Below, piece after piece: positions 23,667 through 31,943 of a stretch of 46,856 bases of DNA (position 1 is the stretch's first letter; every line of letters starts with the position of its first letter). Source of the stretch: DATKGQ01 sp035510715 (GTDB lineage: Bacteria > Patescibacteriota > Saccharimonadia > Saccharimonadales > UBA4665); NCBI GenBank assembly GCA_035510715.1, contig DATKGQ010000041.1, positions 1 to 46,856 of the forward strand, in the 5' to 3' direction. The notes below the pieces were generated by a model, which saw nothing but the letters and a program-made list of their open reading frames with translations, made no database searches and was not told the DNA's origin. Both the position numbers and the translations under genes were made by a program.

Positions 23667-25757
23667 ATGGCTGACAAGAAAATCATATCAATAGATAAGC
23701 TGCGCAATATCGGTATTATTGCCCATATTGATGCCGGCAAAACAACTATAACAGAGGGAATTCTATACCGGACCGGTTTGAAGCATAAAATCGGCAGTAT
23801 TGACGAGGGCGCCACAACAACTGACTGGATGGCCCAGGAACGGGAGCGCGGTATCACTATTGTGGCGGCAGCCATAACTTGTTATTGGAAGAACCATCAG
23901 ATAAATATTATCGATACCCCAGGTCATATTGATTTTACCGTTGAAGTTGAACGCTCATTGAGGGTATTAGACGGAGCGGTTGTTGTGTTTGACGGCAAAA
24001 TGGGCGTCGAATCGCAAAGCGAAACTGTTTGGCGTCAAGCCGATAAATATGGTGTTCCGCGACTTTGTTTTATTAATAAAATCAACCAAACCGGTGGTGA
24101 CTTTTATAAATCACTTGAATCAATCCACAACCGATTGAATAAAAGAGCGTTCCCGATTCATTTACCGATTGGATTTGAGCAAGCTACACACGGTATCGTC
24201 GATCTTGTTAGCCTGAAAGCTTACACCTACAAAGATTTCACTGATCACGAACTTACTGAGGGCGAAATTCCGGCAGACATGATTGACCAGGTAAATAAAT
24301 ACCGCAGTTTGCTGATAGAAAATGCTGTTGCCGAGGATGAGACAATACTTGAGAAATATTTTGAAGTTGGTGAGCAAGGCTTAAGTGAAGCCGAAATAAA
24401 GCAAGCGATTCGGACGGCTGTGCTATCCGGTAAATTCTTTATTGTAACTGGGGGAGACGGCCGGGGCGTTGTCGTTGAGAAAACCCTTGACCTGGTTACC
24501 GAATATCTGCCAAGCCCAATAGACCGAGGCGCAACTTGGGGAATTCATCCCAAAACCGGCGATGAAATCGAGCGTAAACCATCAGCCCTGGAGCCCTTTA
24601 CCGCCCTAGCTTTTAAAATTGCCACGGATCCGTTTGTCGGCAAACTGGCCTATTTGCGGGTCTATGCCGGTAAATTAGAGGCCGGCAGCTATATTCTTAA
24701 CAGTTCAACTGGTGAGAAGGAACGAGTCGGACGAATAGTCCGGATGATGGCTGATAAACGTGAAGATATAACTAATGTTGAAGCCGGTGATATTGCTGCC
24801 ATTGTTGGCTTAAAAGGCACAACAACTGGGAATACGATTTGTGACACAAGTAAACCGATAGTCCTAGAGAGTATTACTTTCCCGGACCCGCCGGTCTCTA
24901 TTGCGATTGAGCCAAAAACCAAAGCTGACCAGGAAAAAATGAGTCTAGCTCTGCAGCGGCTGGCTGAAGAAGACCCAACATTCCGGATCAAAGTTGACCA
25001 TGAGACCGGTCAAACTATTATCCGGGGCATGGGCGAGCTCCATTTGGAAATTATTGTTGACCGGATGAAGCGTGAATTTGGCGTTGAAGCTAATGTCGGT
25101 GAGCCGCAAGTAGCTTACCGGGAGACCATCCGGCGTGATGGCACCGAAGCGGAAGGGAAATTTATTCGTCAATCCGGTGGCCGCGGACAATACGGACATG
25201 TCTGGATCCGGTTATTCCAAAACGAAGCCGGTAAGGGATTTGAATTTGTTAATCTGATTAAAGGCGCTACGATTCCGGCCGAGTACATCCCTTCGGTTAA
25301 AGATGGTATAGAAGAAGCTATGGGTAACGGCGTTATTGCTGGTTATCCGGTAGTTGATGTTAGGGTAGAACTGTATGACGGCAGTTTCCACGAAGTTGAC
25401 TCGTCTGAACTGGCATTTAAAATTGCCGGCAGCATGGCCCTAAAGTCCGGTGTCGAGAGATCCAAGCCGGTCTTGCTGGAGCCGATCATGAAACTGGTAG
25501 TTGTCACGCCGGAAAATTATATGGGTGATGTCATCGGCGATATAAATGCCAAGCGTGGCCGAGTGGAATCAATAGACGATCTTAATGCCGGCATTAAGGA
25601 AATTACTGCTCATGTACCACTGGGCGAAATGTTCGGTTATACGACAAATCTTAGAAGTATGACTCAGGGCCGGGCCAGCTCAAGTATGGAGCTGGCTCAT
25701 TATAACGATGTCCCCGGTAATGTAGCGGAAACCATTATTAGCAAGAATAAACGGTAG
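23667..25757 (+). CDS. fusA: Elongation factor G with altered G4/G5 nucleotide motifs
   Basis: EF-G is the translocation GTPase. It has 696 residues with the five usual domains. G1 is AHIDAGKTT (about 18-26), G2 contains RGITI, and G3 is DTPGH. The base-recognition motif G4 is NKIN (137-140), where canonical EF-G has NKMD; the aspartate that reads guanine is Asn140. G5 is also changed, from the usual GSA(F)xNxG to TGGDGRG (from residue 261). Domain IV shows RGQYGHVWIR. The last segment, SMTQGRASSSMELAHY, is canonical. The rest of the protein is well conserved, so this is the housekeeping EF-G rather than a paralogue. A weak hairpin follows at 25762-25786. Confidence 0.97.
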   Translation: MADKKIISIDKLRNIGIIAHIDAGKTTITEGILYRTGLKHKIGSIDEGATTTDWMAQERERGITIVAAAITCYWKNHQINIIDTPGHIDFTVEVERSLRVLDGAVVVFDGKMGVESQSETVWRQADKYGVPRLCFINKINQTGGDFYKSLESIHNRLNKRAFPIHLPIGFEQATHGIVDLVSLKAYTYKDFTDHELTEGEIPADMIDQVNKYRSLLIENAVAEDETILEKYFEVGEQGLSEAEIKQAIRTAVLSGKFFIVTGGDGRGVVVEKTLDLVTEYLPSPIDRGATWGIHPKTGDEIERKPSALEPFTALAFKIATDPFVGKLAYLRVYAGKLEAGSYILNSSTGEKERVGRIVRMMADKREDITNVEAGDIAAIVGLKGTTTGNTICDTSKPIVLESITFPDPPVSIAIEPKTKADQEKMSLALQRLAEEDPTFRIKVDHETGQTIIRGMGELHLEIIVDRMKREFGVEANVGEPQVAYRETIRRDGTEAEGKFIRQSGGRGQYGHVWIRLFQNEAGKGFEFVNLIKGATIPAEYIPSVKDGIEEAMGNGVIAGYPVVDVRVELYDGSFHEVDSSELAFKIAGSMALKSGVERSKPVLLEPIMKLVVVTPENYMGDVIGDINAKRGRVESIDDLNAGIKEITAHVPLGEMFGYTTNLRSMTQGRASSSMELAHYNDVPGNVAETIISKNKR

Positions 25758-25761
25758 TATT

Positions 25762-25786
25762 TAGATAGTGATTTATTAGCTATCTA
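25762..25786 (+). terminator. Weak hairpin after fusA (possible partial terminator)
   Basis: TAGATAG (25762-25768) and CTATCTA (25780-25786) form a 7-bp, AT-rich stem with an 11-nt loop, followed by TTTA. It lies between fusA and a separate tuf promoter, so partial termination is plausible, but the structure is weak. Confidence 0.3.
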
Positions 25787-25826
25787 TTTACATCTAAGAA
25801 TATATCCGATAGAATAAACAAGTAAT

Positions 25827-25856
25827 TTGCATGGGCTTTGTTGCCTATGCTAAAGT
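25827..25856 (+). promoter_or_regulatory. Promoter of tuf
   Basis: TTGCAT (25827-25832), an 18-bp spacer and an extended -10, TG-C-TAAAGT (25848-25856). The predicted start near 25863 keeps the Shine-Dalgarno AGGAG (25873-25877). A TATAAT at 25866-25871 is also present, but a start from it would remove that Shine-Dalgarno sequence. Confidence 0.5.
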
Positions 25857-25886
25857 AACGCTAAATATAATAGGAGTGAAGGACTA

Positions 25887-27071
25887 ATGGCACAGACTTT
25901 TGACCGCAGCAAGCCACATGTTAACGTCGGTACGATGGGGCATGTTGATCATGGAAAAACAACATTAACCGCCGCAATTACCAAAGTATTATCTAAACGT
26001 TTACCCAGCCCGATTAATCAGGCAGTCTCTTTTGACCAAATCGACAATGCGCCGGAAGAGAAAGCCCGTGGGATTACGATTGCAACTTCGCATCAGGAAT
26101 ACGAAAGTGAAAAGCGCCACTACGCCCACGTTGATATGCCGGGTCACGCTGACTATGTTAAAAACATGATTACCGGTGCTGCCCAAATCGACGGAGCAAT
26201 TCTGGTCGTTAGTGCCGCTGACGGCCCAATGCCTCAAACCCGGGAGCACGTGCTCTTAGCGAGGCAAGTTGGTGTTCCGTCAATCTTGGTCTTTTTGAAC
26301 AAGATGGACCTGGCTGATCCGGAATTAGTTGATCTTGTAGAAGAAGAAATCCGCGATTTGCTGGCCAAATATGATTATGACCGGAACTGCCCGATTATCC
26401 GCGGTTCTGCAACCAAGGCGTTGGAAGGTGATCCGGCCAATGAAGATGCCGTGATGGAACTTGTTAAAGCGCTGGATGACTTTATTCCAGAACCGAAGCG
26501 AGATCTTGATAAACCATTCCTGATGCCGATTGAAGATATATTCTCCATTAAAGGCCGTGGTACCGTGGCTACTGGAAGAATCGAGCAAGGTGTTATCAAG
26601 GTTAACGAAGATGTCGAGATTGTCGGTATCCGACCAACCACCAAGAGCGTGGTAACTGGTGTCGAAATGTTTAAGAAGAGCCTTGATCAAGGTCAGGCTG
26701 GTGATAACGTCGGAATCTTGCTCCGCGGTATCGAGCGGGATGACATTGAGCGCGGTCAAGTTCTGGCCAAGCCTGGTTCGATTACGCCTCACACCGAATT
26801 TGACTCTGAGGTATATATCCTGACCAAGGAGGAAGGCGGTCGTCACACCCCGTTCTTCAAGGGCTATAAACCGCAATTTTATTTCCGAACCACAGATGTT
26901 ACCGGTGAAGTCGAGCTGCCAGAGAACAAAGAAATGGTTATGCCAGGTGATACCATAACATTTAAAGTGAAATTACTTTCAGCAATTGCCATGGACCAAG
27001 GTTTGCACTTTGCCATTCGCGAAGGCGGTAGAACTGTGGGCGCCGGCGTTGTCACAAAGATTGTCAAATAA
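25887..27071 (+). CDS. tuf: Elongation factor Tu
   Basis: EF-Tu delivers aminoacyl-tRNA to the ribosome. It has 394 residues. Motifs: GHVDHGKTT (about 18-26), RGITI, DMPGH (where most bacteria have DCPGH), the canonical G4 NKMD, and a normal G5 GSATKAL. Domains 2 and 3 are recognisable from KGRGTVATGRIEQG and GGRHTPFFKGYKPQFYFR. The contrast with EF-G next door is useful: EF-Tu keeps NKMD while EF-G has NKIN. It has its own promoter and a good Shine-Dalgarno sequence, consistent with higher expression than fusA. Confidence 0.99.
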   Translation: MAQTFDRSKPHVNVGTMGHVDHGKTTLTAAITKVLSKRLPSPINQAVSFDQIDNAPEEKARGITIATSHQEYESEKRHYAHVDMPGHADYVKNMITGAAQIDGAILVVSAADGPMPQTREHVLLARQVGVPSILVFLNKMDLADPELVDLVEEEIRDLLAKYDYDRNCPIIRGSATKALEGDPANEDAVMELVKALDDFIPEPKRDLDKPFLMPIEDIFSIKGRGTVATGRIEQGVIKVNEDVEIVGIRPTTKSVVTGVEMFKKSLDQGQAGDNVGILLRGIERDDIERGQVLAKPGSITPHTEFDSEVYILTKEEGGRHTPFFKGYKPQFYFRTTDVTGEVELPENKEMVMPGDTITFKVKLLSAIAMDQGLHFAIREGGRTVGAGVVTKIVK

Positions 27072-27103
27072 TAAAGGTGGTTGTCCTTAAATAACATATT
27101 TTT

Positions 27104-27442
27104 ATGGCTGATGTAACATCCCCCAAGAAAGCTGATAGTAAACAGCGCATCCGTATCCGTTTAAAAGCTTATGACCATAAGGTTATTGATCAAGCTGCAA
27201 AACAGATTATTGACACAGCCCTAAGAACTGGGGCGACATTATCCGGGCCGATTCCGCTACCCACTGAACACAGTGTCTACACAGTTATAAAAAGTCCGCA
27301 CGTCTATAAGAAAAGCCGGGAACAATTCGAAATGCGCGTACATAAGCGGTTAATAGATGTTTTTGATCCGACACCCAAAACCGTTGATTCATTGATGAAT
27401 CTTAGTCTGCCGGCCGGTTGCGACGTAGAAATTAAAATGTAG
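27104..27442 (+). CDS. rpsJ: 30S ribosomal protein S10
   Basis: S10 is a 30S head protein that also acts as NusE in transcription antitermination. It has 112 residues, about ten more than usual at the N-terminus (a Lys/Asp-rich start before IRIRLKAYDHKVID). The conserved GPIPLPT and SREQFEMRVHKRLIDV are present. There is no Shine-Dalgarno sequence close to the ATG. In this genome S10 is separated from rplC by 214 bp that carry a promoter and a folded leader, so it is attached to the str part rather than to the S10 operon proper. Confidence 0.97.
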   Translation: MADVTSPKKADSKQRIRIRLKAYDHKVIDQAAKQIIDTALRTGATLSGPIPLPTEHSVYTVIKSPHVYKKSREQFEMRVHKRLIDVFDPTPKTVDSLMNLSLPAGCDVEIKM

Positions 27443-27500
27443 CAATCCGGGCGGGGTTATATAAGTTTGTATATTTTAACTTTGTAGAATTAACAACACA

Positions 27501-27530
27501 TTGACAGAGGTTAATGATTCGTGTTAATCT
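27501..27530 (+). promoter_or_regulatory. Promoter of the rplC-secY operon
   Basis: TTGACA (27501-27506), an 18-bp spacer and TAATCT (27525-27530). The predicted start is near 27537, about 120 nt before rplC. Confidence 0.65.
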
Positions 27531-27555
27531 ATAAGAGTTTTAGGACTATAAATTA

Positions 27556-27612
27556 ACTTGGTATAAAGGCAGGTCAAAGATTTATATCTGTTGAAACCGC
27601 CAATAACCAAGT
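27556..27612 (+). promoter_or_regulatory. Structured leader RNA upstream of rplC-rplD
   Basis: A long nested hairpin is visible: ACTTGGT (27556-27562) with ACCAAGT (27606-27612), GGC (27568-27570) with GCC (27599-27601), GGT (27572-27574) with ACC (27596-27598), and AGAT (27578-27581) with ATCT (27586-27589) closing a TTAT loop. It begins about 20 nt after the promoter. Ribosomal protein operons often carry such leaders for autoregulation, and L4 (rplD, second gene here) regulates the S10 operon in E. coli. No match to a known leader class was recognised. Confidence 0.5.
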
Positions 27613-27656
27613 ATTTTTATTGTCGCGCTATAGGATTAAAGTGTCGAAAGCCGTCC

Positions 27657-28271
27657 ATGAAAACCATTATTACTCGGAAAATTGGTATGTCGAATGTCAT
27701 AAATCAAGATGGCGCTATTGAGCCTATTACTTTGCTTTCGGCCGAACCCAATATTATAACTCAGGTAAAAACAATTGAAAATGACGGCTACAATGCGCTA
27801 CAAGTCGGGACCGAGAAATCAAAGCGAGTTAACAAACCGCAGATTAACCATTTTAAAGCCAGCAAGACACAGCCGAAAATAGTTCGTGAATTTCGGACGG
27901 ATGAAATTGGAGAAGACGCAAAAGTCGGTGCCCGAATAATTGTTACGGGTTTTGAAGTTGGCAATAAAGTAAAAGTAACCTCACTCAGTAAGGGTAAGGG
28001 ATGGGCCGGAACGATCAAAAGATATAACTTTAAGCGCGGCCGTAAAACGCATGGCGGTAAAAGTTATCGTAGGGTTGGTTCAATCGGCTCGATGTTTCCG
28101 CAGAAGATATTCAAGGGCAAGAAAATGCCGGGCCGCCTTGGGCACGTAAAAGTCACAGTTCATAATTTAACCGTAAATCTTATCGATAATGAACATAATC
28201 TGATCGGTTTAAAGGGTTCTGTGCCCGGACCGAAGAATTCGGTGGTAATTGTCAGGAGCGAAGAGCGATGA
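27657..28271 (+). CDS. rplC: 50S ribosomal protein L3
   Basis: L3 is an early 50S assembly protein reaching toward the peptidyl transferase centre. I start it at the ATG at 27657 (204 residues), because MKTIITRKIGMSN matches the family N-terminus. An in-frame TTG 22 codons upstream would place non-homologous residues inside the leader. The extended loop shows KRGRKTHGGKSYRRVGSIG followed by GKKMPGRLGHVKVT. No Shine-Dalgarno sequence is obvious before the ATG. The stop overlaps rplD (ATGA). Confidence 0.96.
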   Translation: MKTIITRKIGMSNVINQDGAIEPITLLSAEPNIITQVKTIENDGYNALQVGTEKSKRVNKPQINHFKASKTQPKIVREFRTDEIGEDAKVGARIIVTGFEVGNKVKVTSLSKGKGWAGTIKRYNFKRGRKTHGGKSYRRVGSIGSMFPQKIFKGKKMPGRLGHVKVTVHNLTVNLIDNEHNLIGLKGSVPGPKNSVVIVRSEER

Positions 28272-28909
28272 CTGCTGTAAAATACTCAAAAATCGGTGTT
28301 AAATCGCCGTCGTCAGTTAAACTTTCAGCTGATGTATTCAGCATACTTCCGGAAAACCATGAACTGCTTAAATCAGCTTATTTATCTTATCTTGGCGATA
28401 TTCGCAACAATCTTGCAGTCACCAAGACCCGCGGATTAGTTAGGGGCGGCGGGAAAAAGCCATGGCGCCAAAAAGGTACCGGCCGGGCCCGTTTCGGATC
28501 CAGCCGAAATCCGATCTGGAGAGGCGGTGGTATTGTCTTCGGGCCAACCGGCAATGAAAACTACAAGCGAAAATTATCCAAACAACAGAAAAATCTGGCT
28601 CTACGGCAAGCCTTAAGTCTGGCCGATAAAGAGAGTCGTATTAAACTGGTAGAAGAATTTGACCGTAAATCTGTCAAAGTAAAGGCGATGCAAGCTTATT
28701 TGAATAAAATTGCCGCCGATGGGTCAATCCTATTGCTTGTCGAAAGCAAAGACGAAGTAATTACCCGAACTACTAATAATTTGCCCAACGTTAAGGTTGT
28801 TAAAGCCAGCTATCTTACTGTATTCGATGTTCTTAACGCTGATTTTCTGGTCATTGAACAGACCGCTTTAAATGCCATTCAAGCTTGGCTAGGTGAGAAA
28901 AAATCATGA
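28268..28909 (+). CDS. rplD: 50S ribosomal protein L4
   Basis: L4 (213 residues) lines the exit tunnel with its long loop, seen here as TRGLVRGGGKKPWRQKGTG followed by RARFGSSRNPIWRGGG. In several bacteria L4 represses its own operon. The folded leader before rplC would be the place for that here, though this is inference. It overlaps rplC by 4 bp at its start and rplW by 4 bp at its end. Confidence 0.97.
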   Translation: MTAVKYSKIGVKSPSSVKLSADVFSILPENHELLKSAYLSYLGDIRNNLAVTKTRGLVRGGGKKPWRQKGTGRARFGSSRNPIWRGGGIVFGPTGNENYKRKLSKQQKNLALRQALSLADKESRIKLVEEFDRKSVKVKAMQAYLNKIAADGSILLLVESKDEVITRTTNNLPNVKVVKASYLTVFDVLNADFLVIEQTALNAIQAWLGEKKS

Positions 28910-29337
28910 AAAATATGATACTGCCATTGCGGCCCCGTTTAAGCGAAAAAGCCTATGGCTTAAGTCAGACGCAAAATGTTTATGTTTTTGATGTTCCCAG
29001 GAGCGCTAACCGCCATTCAATAGCTGCGGCCGTGACTGCTCAGTTTGAGGTTACGGTAGTAAACGTAAATGTGACCAATCATAAGGGCAAATCCAAACGG
29101 ACTATCAGTAAGGGTGGCCGGCGAACTGTAAGCGGGAAACAGACTGCCGTAAAGAAAGCCTACGTGATTTTAAAGAAAGGTGATAGCTTACCGTTTTTTG
29201 CAAGTATTGCTGAAGAAGAAGCAAAGCAGAAGGTTGCTGATGAAAAAGCGGCTAAAGCAGCTGCTAAAGAATCACCAGAAAAGAAGCGGAGCCGCTTTAG
29301 GCGGGCTGGCAAGAAAGAACAGGAGACAAAGTCATGA
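28906..29337 (+). CDS. rplW: 50S ribosomal protein L23 with a charged C-terminal extension
   Basis: L23 sits at the tunnel exit and docks trigger factor and the signal recognition particle. The globular part is residues 1-95 (LRPRLSEKAYGL near the start, VNVTNHKGKSKR in the loop). About 45 extra residues follow that are rich in Lys, Ala, Glu and Arg, probably helical and exposed near the exit site. It makes 4-bp overlaps with both neighbours. The total of 143 residues compares with about 95-100 usually. Confidence 0.96.
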   Translation: MKNMILPLRPRLSEKAYGLSQTQNVYVFDVPRSANRHSIAAAVTAQFEVTVVNVNVTNHKGKSKRTISKGGRRTVSGKQTAVKKAYVILKKGDSLPFFASIAEEEAKQKVADEKAAKAAAKESPEKKRSRFRRAGKKEQETKS

Positions 29338-30182
29338 GAGCCTACCTGCCAACAACTCCTGGTCAACGAGGCATGACAATCCAGGAAAAAGGTGACATTA
29401 CAACTTCAAAACCATTGCGTTCATTAATTATAATAAAACGGCGTGGCAGCGGTCGTAACAACCAGGGCAAAATTACCGTTCGCCATCAAGGCGGTGGATC
29501 AAAACAGTTTTATCGGATGGTAAATTTTAAACTCCAGGCAGGTTTAAGTGGTGTAATTGAACATATTGAATATGACCCGAACCGGTCAGCCCGTATCGCC
29601 CGGCTAAAAGACCAGCATGGTAAATACCATTACATCATTGCCGCTAATGGCATGAAAGTTGGTCATATTATCGCCAGTGGCGAAGATGCGCCGGTTGAAA
29701 ATGGTAACCGTTTACCGCTAAAAAATATTCCAGTAGGCAGCGTAATACATGCAATTGAACTTCAACCTAACAACGGAGCACAATTGGCTCGTAGTGCCGG
29801 GAATAGCGCTCAGCTACTGGCTAAAGAGAATGAATATGCACAGGTACGTTTACCTAGCGGTGAAGTCCGCTTAATTAATATTAACTGTACTGCTAGCATG
29901 GGTGTTGTTAGTAATGAGCAACACAAGAATGTTAAACTTGGGAAAGCCGGCCGGAGCCGTCATATGGGCATACGGCCAAGTGTCAGAGGAGTAGTTATGA
30001 ATGCTGTTGATCACCCCCATGGTGGTGGTGATGGCGGTAAACATGGTGTAGGCGGTGGCGTTGATTATGGTTCTGCTCCTAGAACACCATGGGGGCAAAA
30101 AACTATTGGATATAAGACGCGTCGACGCAAGAGTACGACCAAGTATATTATTAGGAGCCGGCATTTGGCTAAGAGGAAATAG
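29334..30182 (+). CDS. rplB: 50S ribosomal protein L2
   Basis: L2 is a core 23S-binding protein near the peptidyl transferase centre and subunit interface. It has 282 residues. The conserved region NAVDHPHGGGDGG includes the functionally important histidine. It is followed by TPWGQKTIGYKTR and a basic end. The RNA-binding OB-like domain shows RGSGRNNQGKITVRHQGGG. It starts inside the rplW stop codon and ends 9 bp before rpsS. Confidence 0.98.
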   Translation: MRAYLPTTPGQRGMTIQEKGDITTSKPLRSLIIIKRRGSGRNNQGKITVRHQGGGSKQFYRMVNFKLQAGLSGVIEHIEYDPNRSARIARLKDQHGKYHYIIAANGMKVGHIIASGEDAPVENGNRLPLKNIPVGSVIHAIELQPNNGAQLARSAGNSAQLLAKENEYAQVRLPSGEVRLININCTASMGVVSNEQHKNVKLGKAGRSRHMGIRPSVRGVVMNAVDHPHGGGDGGKHGVGGGVDYGSAPRTPWGQKTIGYKTRRRKSTTKYIIRSRHLAKRK

Positions 30183-30191
30183 GGAAAAATT

Positions 30192-30485
30192 ATGAGCCGA
30201 TCACTGAAAAAAGGACCATTTATTGATTTCAAACTTGCCAAGAAGTTAGCGAAGCTTGGTCCTGAAGACCGTACAATTATTAAAACCTGGGCCCGTGCCA
30301 GTTCAATCGCGCCCGAATTCGTCGGACGGACCATTGCTGTTCATAATGGCAAAGTGCACGTCCCAGTCTTTATTACCGAGAATATGGTCGGACATAAACT
30401 TGGTGAATTTTCGCCTACCCGAAAATTCCGCGGTCATGGTGGTAAATTAGCTAAAAGCCAACATACAGAAGGATCGGGGAGATAG
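30192..30485 (+). CDS. rpsS: 30S ribosomal protein S19
   Basis: S19 (97 residues) is a 30S head protein that contacts the A-site finger through bridge B1a. It starts MSRSLKKGPF. The conserved segment TWARASSIAPEFVGRTIAVHNG is split here by nothing unusual, and GHKLGEFSPTRKFRGH is intact. The Shine-Dalgarno sequence is weak. It lies between rplB and rplV in standard order. Confidence 0.98.
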   Translation: MSRSLKKGPFIDFKLAKKLAKLGPEDRTIIKTWARASSIAPEFVGRTIAVHNGKVHVPVFITENMVGHKLGEFSPTRKFRGHGGKLAKSQHTEGSGR

Positions 30486-30488
30486 ATT

Positions 30489-30899
30489 ATGGCAGTCCGT
30501 GCAATCGCTAAAGGAGTCCGCATTAGCCCAAGAAAATTGGCGCCAGTGGCCTCATTGGTCCGTGGGCGGAGTGTTGATGACGCACTAGTAATATTAGCTC
30601 ATACACCTCGCCGAGCAGCCTTAGCTGTTCGCAAAACAATAGAAAGTGCCCGGGCAAATGCTGATTATAATCATAATTATCTTCCTGCTTCATTAAGGAT
30701 TACCGAGATTAGCATTACACCTTCAGTCCGTTATAAGCGATATCAGTTAGTTTCACGCGGTGTTTCGCACCAGTATCAGCACCGCACTTCCCATATCCGG
30801 GTTATAGTCGACGGCGATATCCGTCAGCCAAAGAAACCAGTTAAGAAGATAGTAGAGAAAACAGCAGAGAAGACAGTAGCCACTAAGGAGAAGAAATAA
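30489..30899 (+). CDS. rplV: 50S ribosomal protein L22 with a basic C-terminal tail
   Basis: L22 lines the exit tunnel. The body (residues 1-112) is recognised from RISPRKLAPVASLVRG, the helix SARANADYNHN and the terminal hairpin VSRGVSHQYQHRTSHIRVIV. About 24 residues rich in Lys, Glu and Thr are added at the C-terminus. The tunnel hairpin tip lacks any large insertion. It ends with a TAATG one-base overlap with rpsC. Confidence 0.96.
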   Translation: MAVRAIAKGVRISPRKLAPVASLVRGRSVDDALVILAHTPRRAALAVRKTIESARANADYNHNYLPASLRITEISITPSVRYKRYQLVSRGVSHQYQHRTSHIRVIVDGDIRQPKKPVKKIVEKTAEKTVATKEKK

Positions 30900-31528
30900 T
30901 GGGCCAAAAAGTCAATCCAATTTCGATGCGTCTTCAAGTTAATAAAGATTGGCGCAGCAAATGGTTCGCCAATAAACGCGATTATGCCAAGTTTTTGGGC
31001 AATGATTTGCTAGTCCGTCGGATAATACAGGAAAAATTCGGTTCACGCGGCGCGATAAATAAAGTTGATATTGAGCGATCTCCGAATTTGGTAACCATTA
31101 CGGTTAGTACTGCCAAGGCGGGCGTGGTCATTGGCCGGGGCGGACAGGGGGCCCAAGAGTTAAAAGACGCCGTTGAAAAGATTTACGGTATCCCGACACG
31201 AGTTAACATCGAAGAAGTTAAAAAACCGGATTTGCTTGCCAAATTAGTGGCCGAGAATATTGCTCATCAGTTGGAGCGAAGGATGTCATTCAGGCGGGCT
31301 ATAAAATCGTCTGCCGAGTCAACAATGCGGTCCGGAGCCCAAGGTGTCCGTATTGAAGTAGCTGGTCGCCTAAACGGTGCCGAAATGTCCCGTCGCGAAA
31401 AAGAAGTTCAAGGCAGTGTTCCGCTTCATACTTTACGTGCGGATATTGATTACGCTCAAATTGATGCCAAAACTAATGCCGGTATTGTCGGCGTTAAGGT
31501 GTATATCTATAAAGGAGAGGTGACCTAA
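30899..31528 (+). CDS. rpsC: 30S ribosomal protein S3
   Basis: S3 is part of the mRNA entry tunnel and helicase. It has 209 residues. It starts MGQKVNPISMRL and has a type II KH domain with the GxxG loop in VVIGRGGQGAQELKD. The C-terminal domain shows GRLNGAEMSRREKEVQGSVPL-like residues. It is about 20 residues shorter than E. coli S3 because the charged tail is missing. A GGAGAGGTGA stretch at its 3' end serves as the Shine-Dalgarno sequence for rplP. Confidence 0.97.
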   Translation: MGQKVNPISMRLQVNKDWRSKWFANKRDYAKFLGNDLLVRRIIQEKFGSRGAINKVDIERSPNLVTITVSTAKAGVVIGRGGQGAQELKDAVEKIYGIPTRVNIEEVKKPDLLAKLVAENIAHQLERRMSFRRAIKSSAESTMRSGAQGVRIEVAGRLNGAEMSRREKEVQGSVPLHTLRADIDYAQIDAKTNAGIVGVKVYIYKGEVT

Positions 31529-31529
31529 A

Positions 31530-31943
31530 ATGTTAATTCCTAGCCGGACAAAACATCGGAAGGTCCGTAAAGGTCGGGTTAATGGCGTGGCAACTAGCGG
31601 CGAGTATATTGCCTATGGGGATTACGCTTTGCAGGCTCAAGGTTGTGACCGAATTTCATCCCGACAAATTGAGGCCGCCAGACAAGCTATGACCCGTTAT
31701 GTTAAACGTGGTGGAAAAATTTGGATTCGGATTTTCCCGCATACCCCGATAACCCGTAAACCGCTGGCCGTTAAAATGGGCAGCGGTAAAGGTAACCCGG
31801 AATTTTTTGTAGCCAAGGTCCAACCGGGAACAATATTATTTGAGATGCAAGGTGTGTCGGAAGAGGTGGCGCGCGAAGCAATGCGTTTAGCGGCAAATAA
31901 ACTGTCTGTTAAGACAAAATTTCTGAGCAAGGATGAAGCGTGA
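31530..31943 (+). CDS. rplP: 50S ribosomal protein L16
   Basis: L16 (137 residues) organises the A-site region and is essential for 50S activity. It starts MLIPSRTKHRKVRKGR and contains GKIWIRIFPHTPITRKP and KMGSGKGNPEFFVAKV, with the loop that approaches the A-site tRNA. It starts after a strong Shine-Dalgarno sequence at the end of rpsC. Its TGA stop shares one base with the rpmC ATG. Confidence 0.98.
   Translation: MLIPSRTKHRKVRKGRVNGVATSGEYIAYGDYALQAQGCDRISSRQIEAARQAMTRYVKRGGKIWIRIFPHTPITRKPLAVKMGSGKGNPEFFVAKVQPGTILFEMQGVSEEVAREAMRLAANKLSVKTKFLSKDEA

Noticed and set aside
23667..25757. Treating the EF-G gene as a tetracycline-protection or EF-G2 paralogue because of the odd G4 motif
   Set aside because: It sits in the str operon between rpsG and tuf, is full length with canonical domain IV and C-terminus, and so is the housekeeping copy.
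26325..26876. Minus-strand open frame of 183 codons inside tuf
   Set aside because: It is a shadow of the strongly codon-biased EF-Tu gene, with no family resemblance.
27591..27656. Longer rplC start at a TTG
   Set aside because: The extra 22 residues have no family counterpart and lie in the folded leader; the ATG at 27657 gives the canonical L3 N-terminus.
11236..28271. Recoding of UGA as glycine (as in Gracilibacteria/Absconditabacteria)
   Set aside because: UGA ends several genes at positions overlapping the next start codon, and no internal in-frame UGA was needed to make any conserved protein complete.
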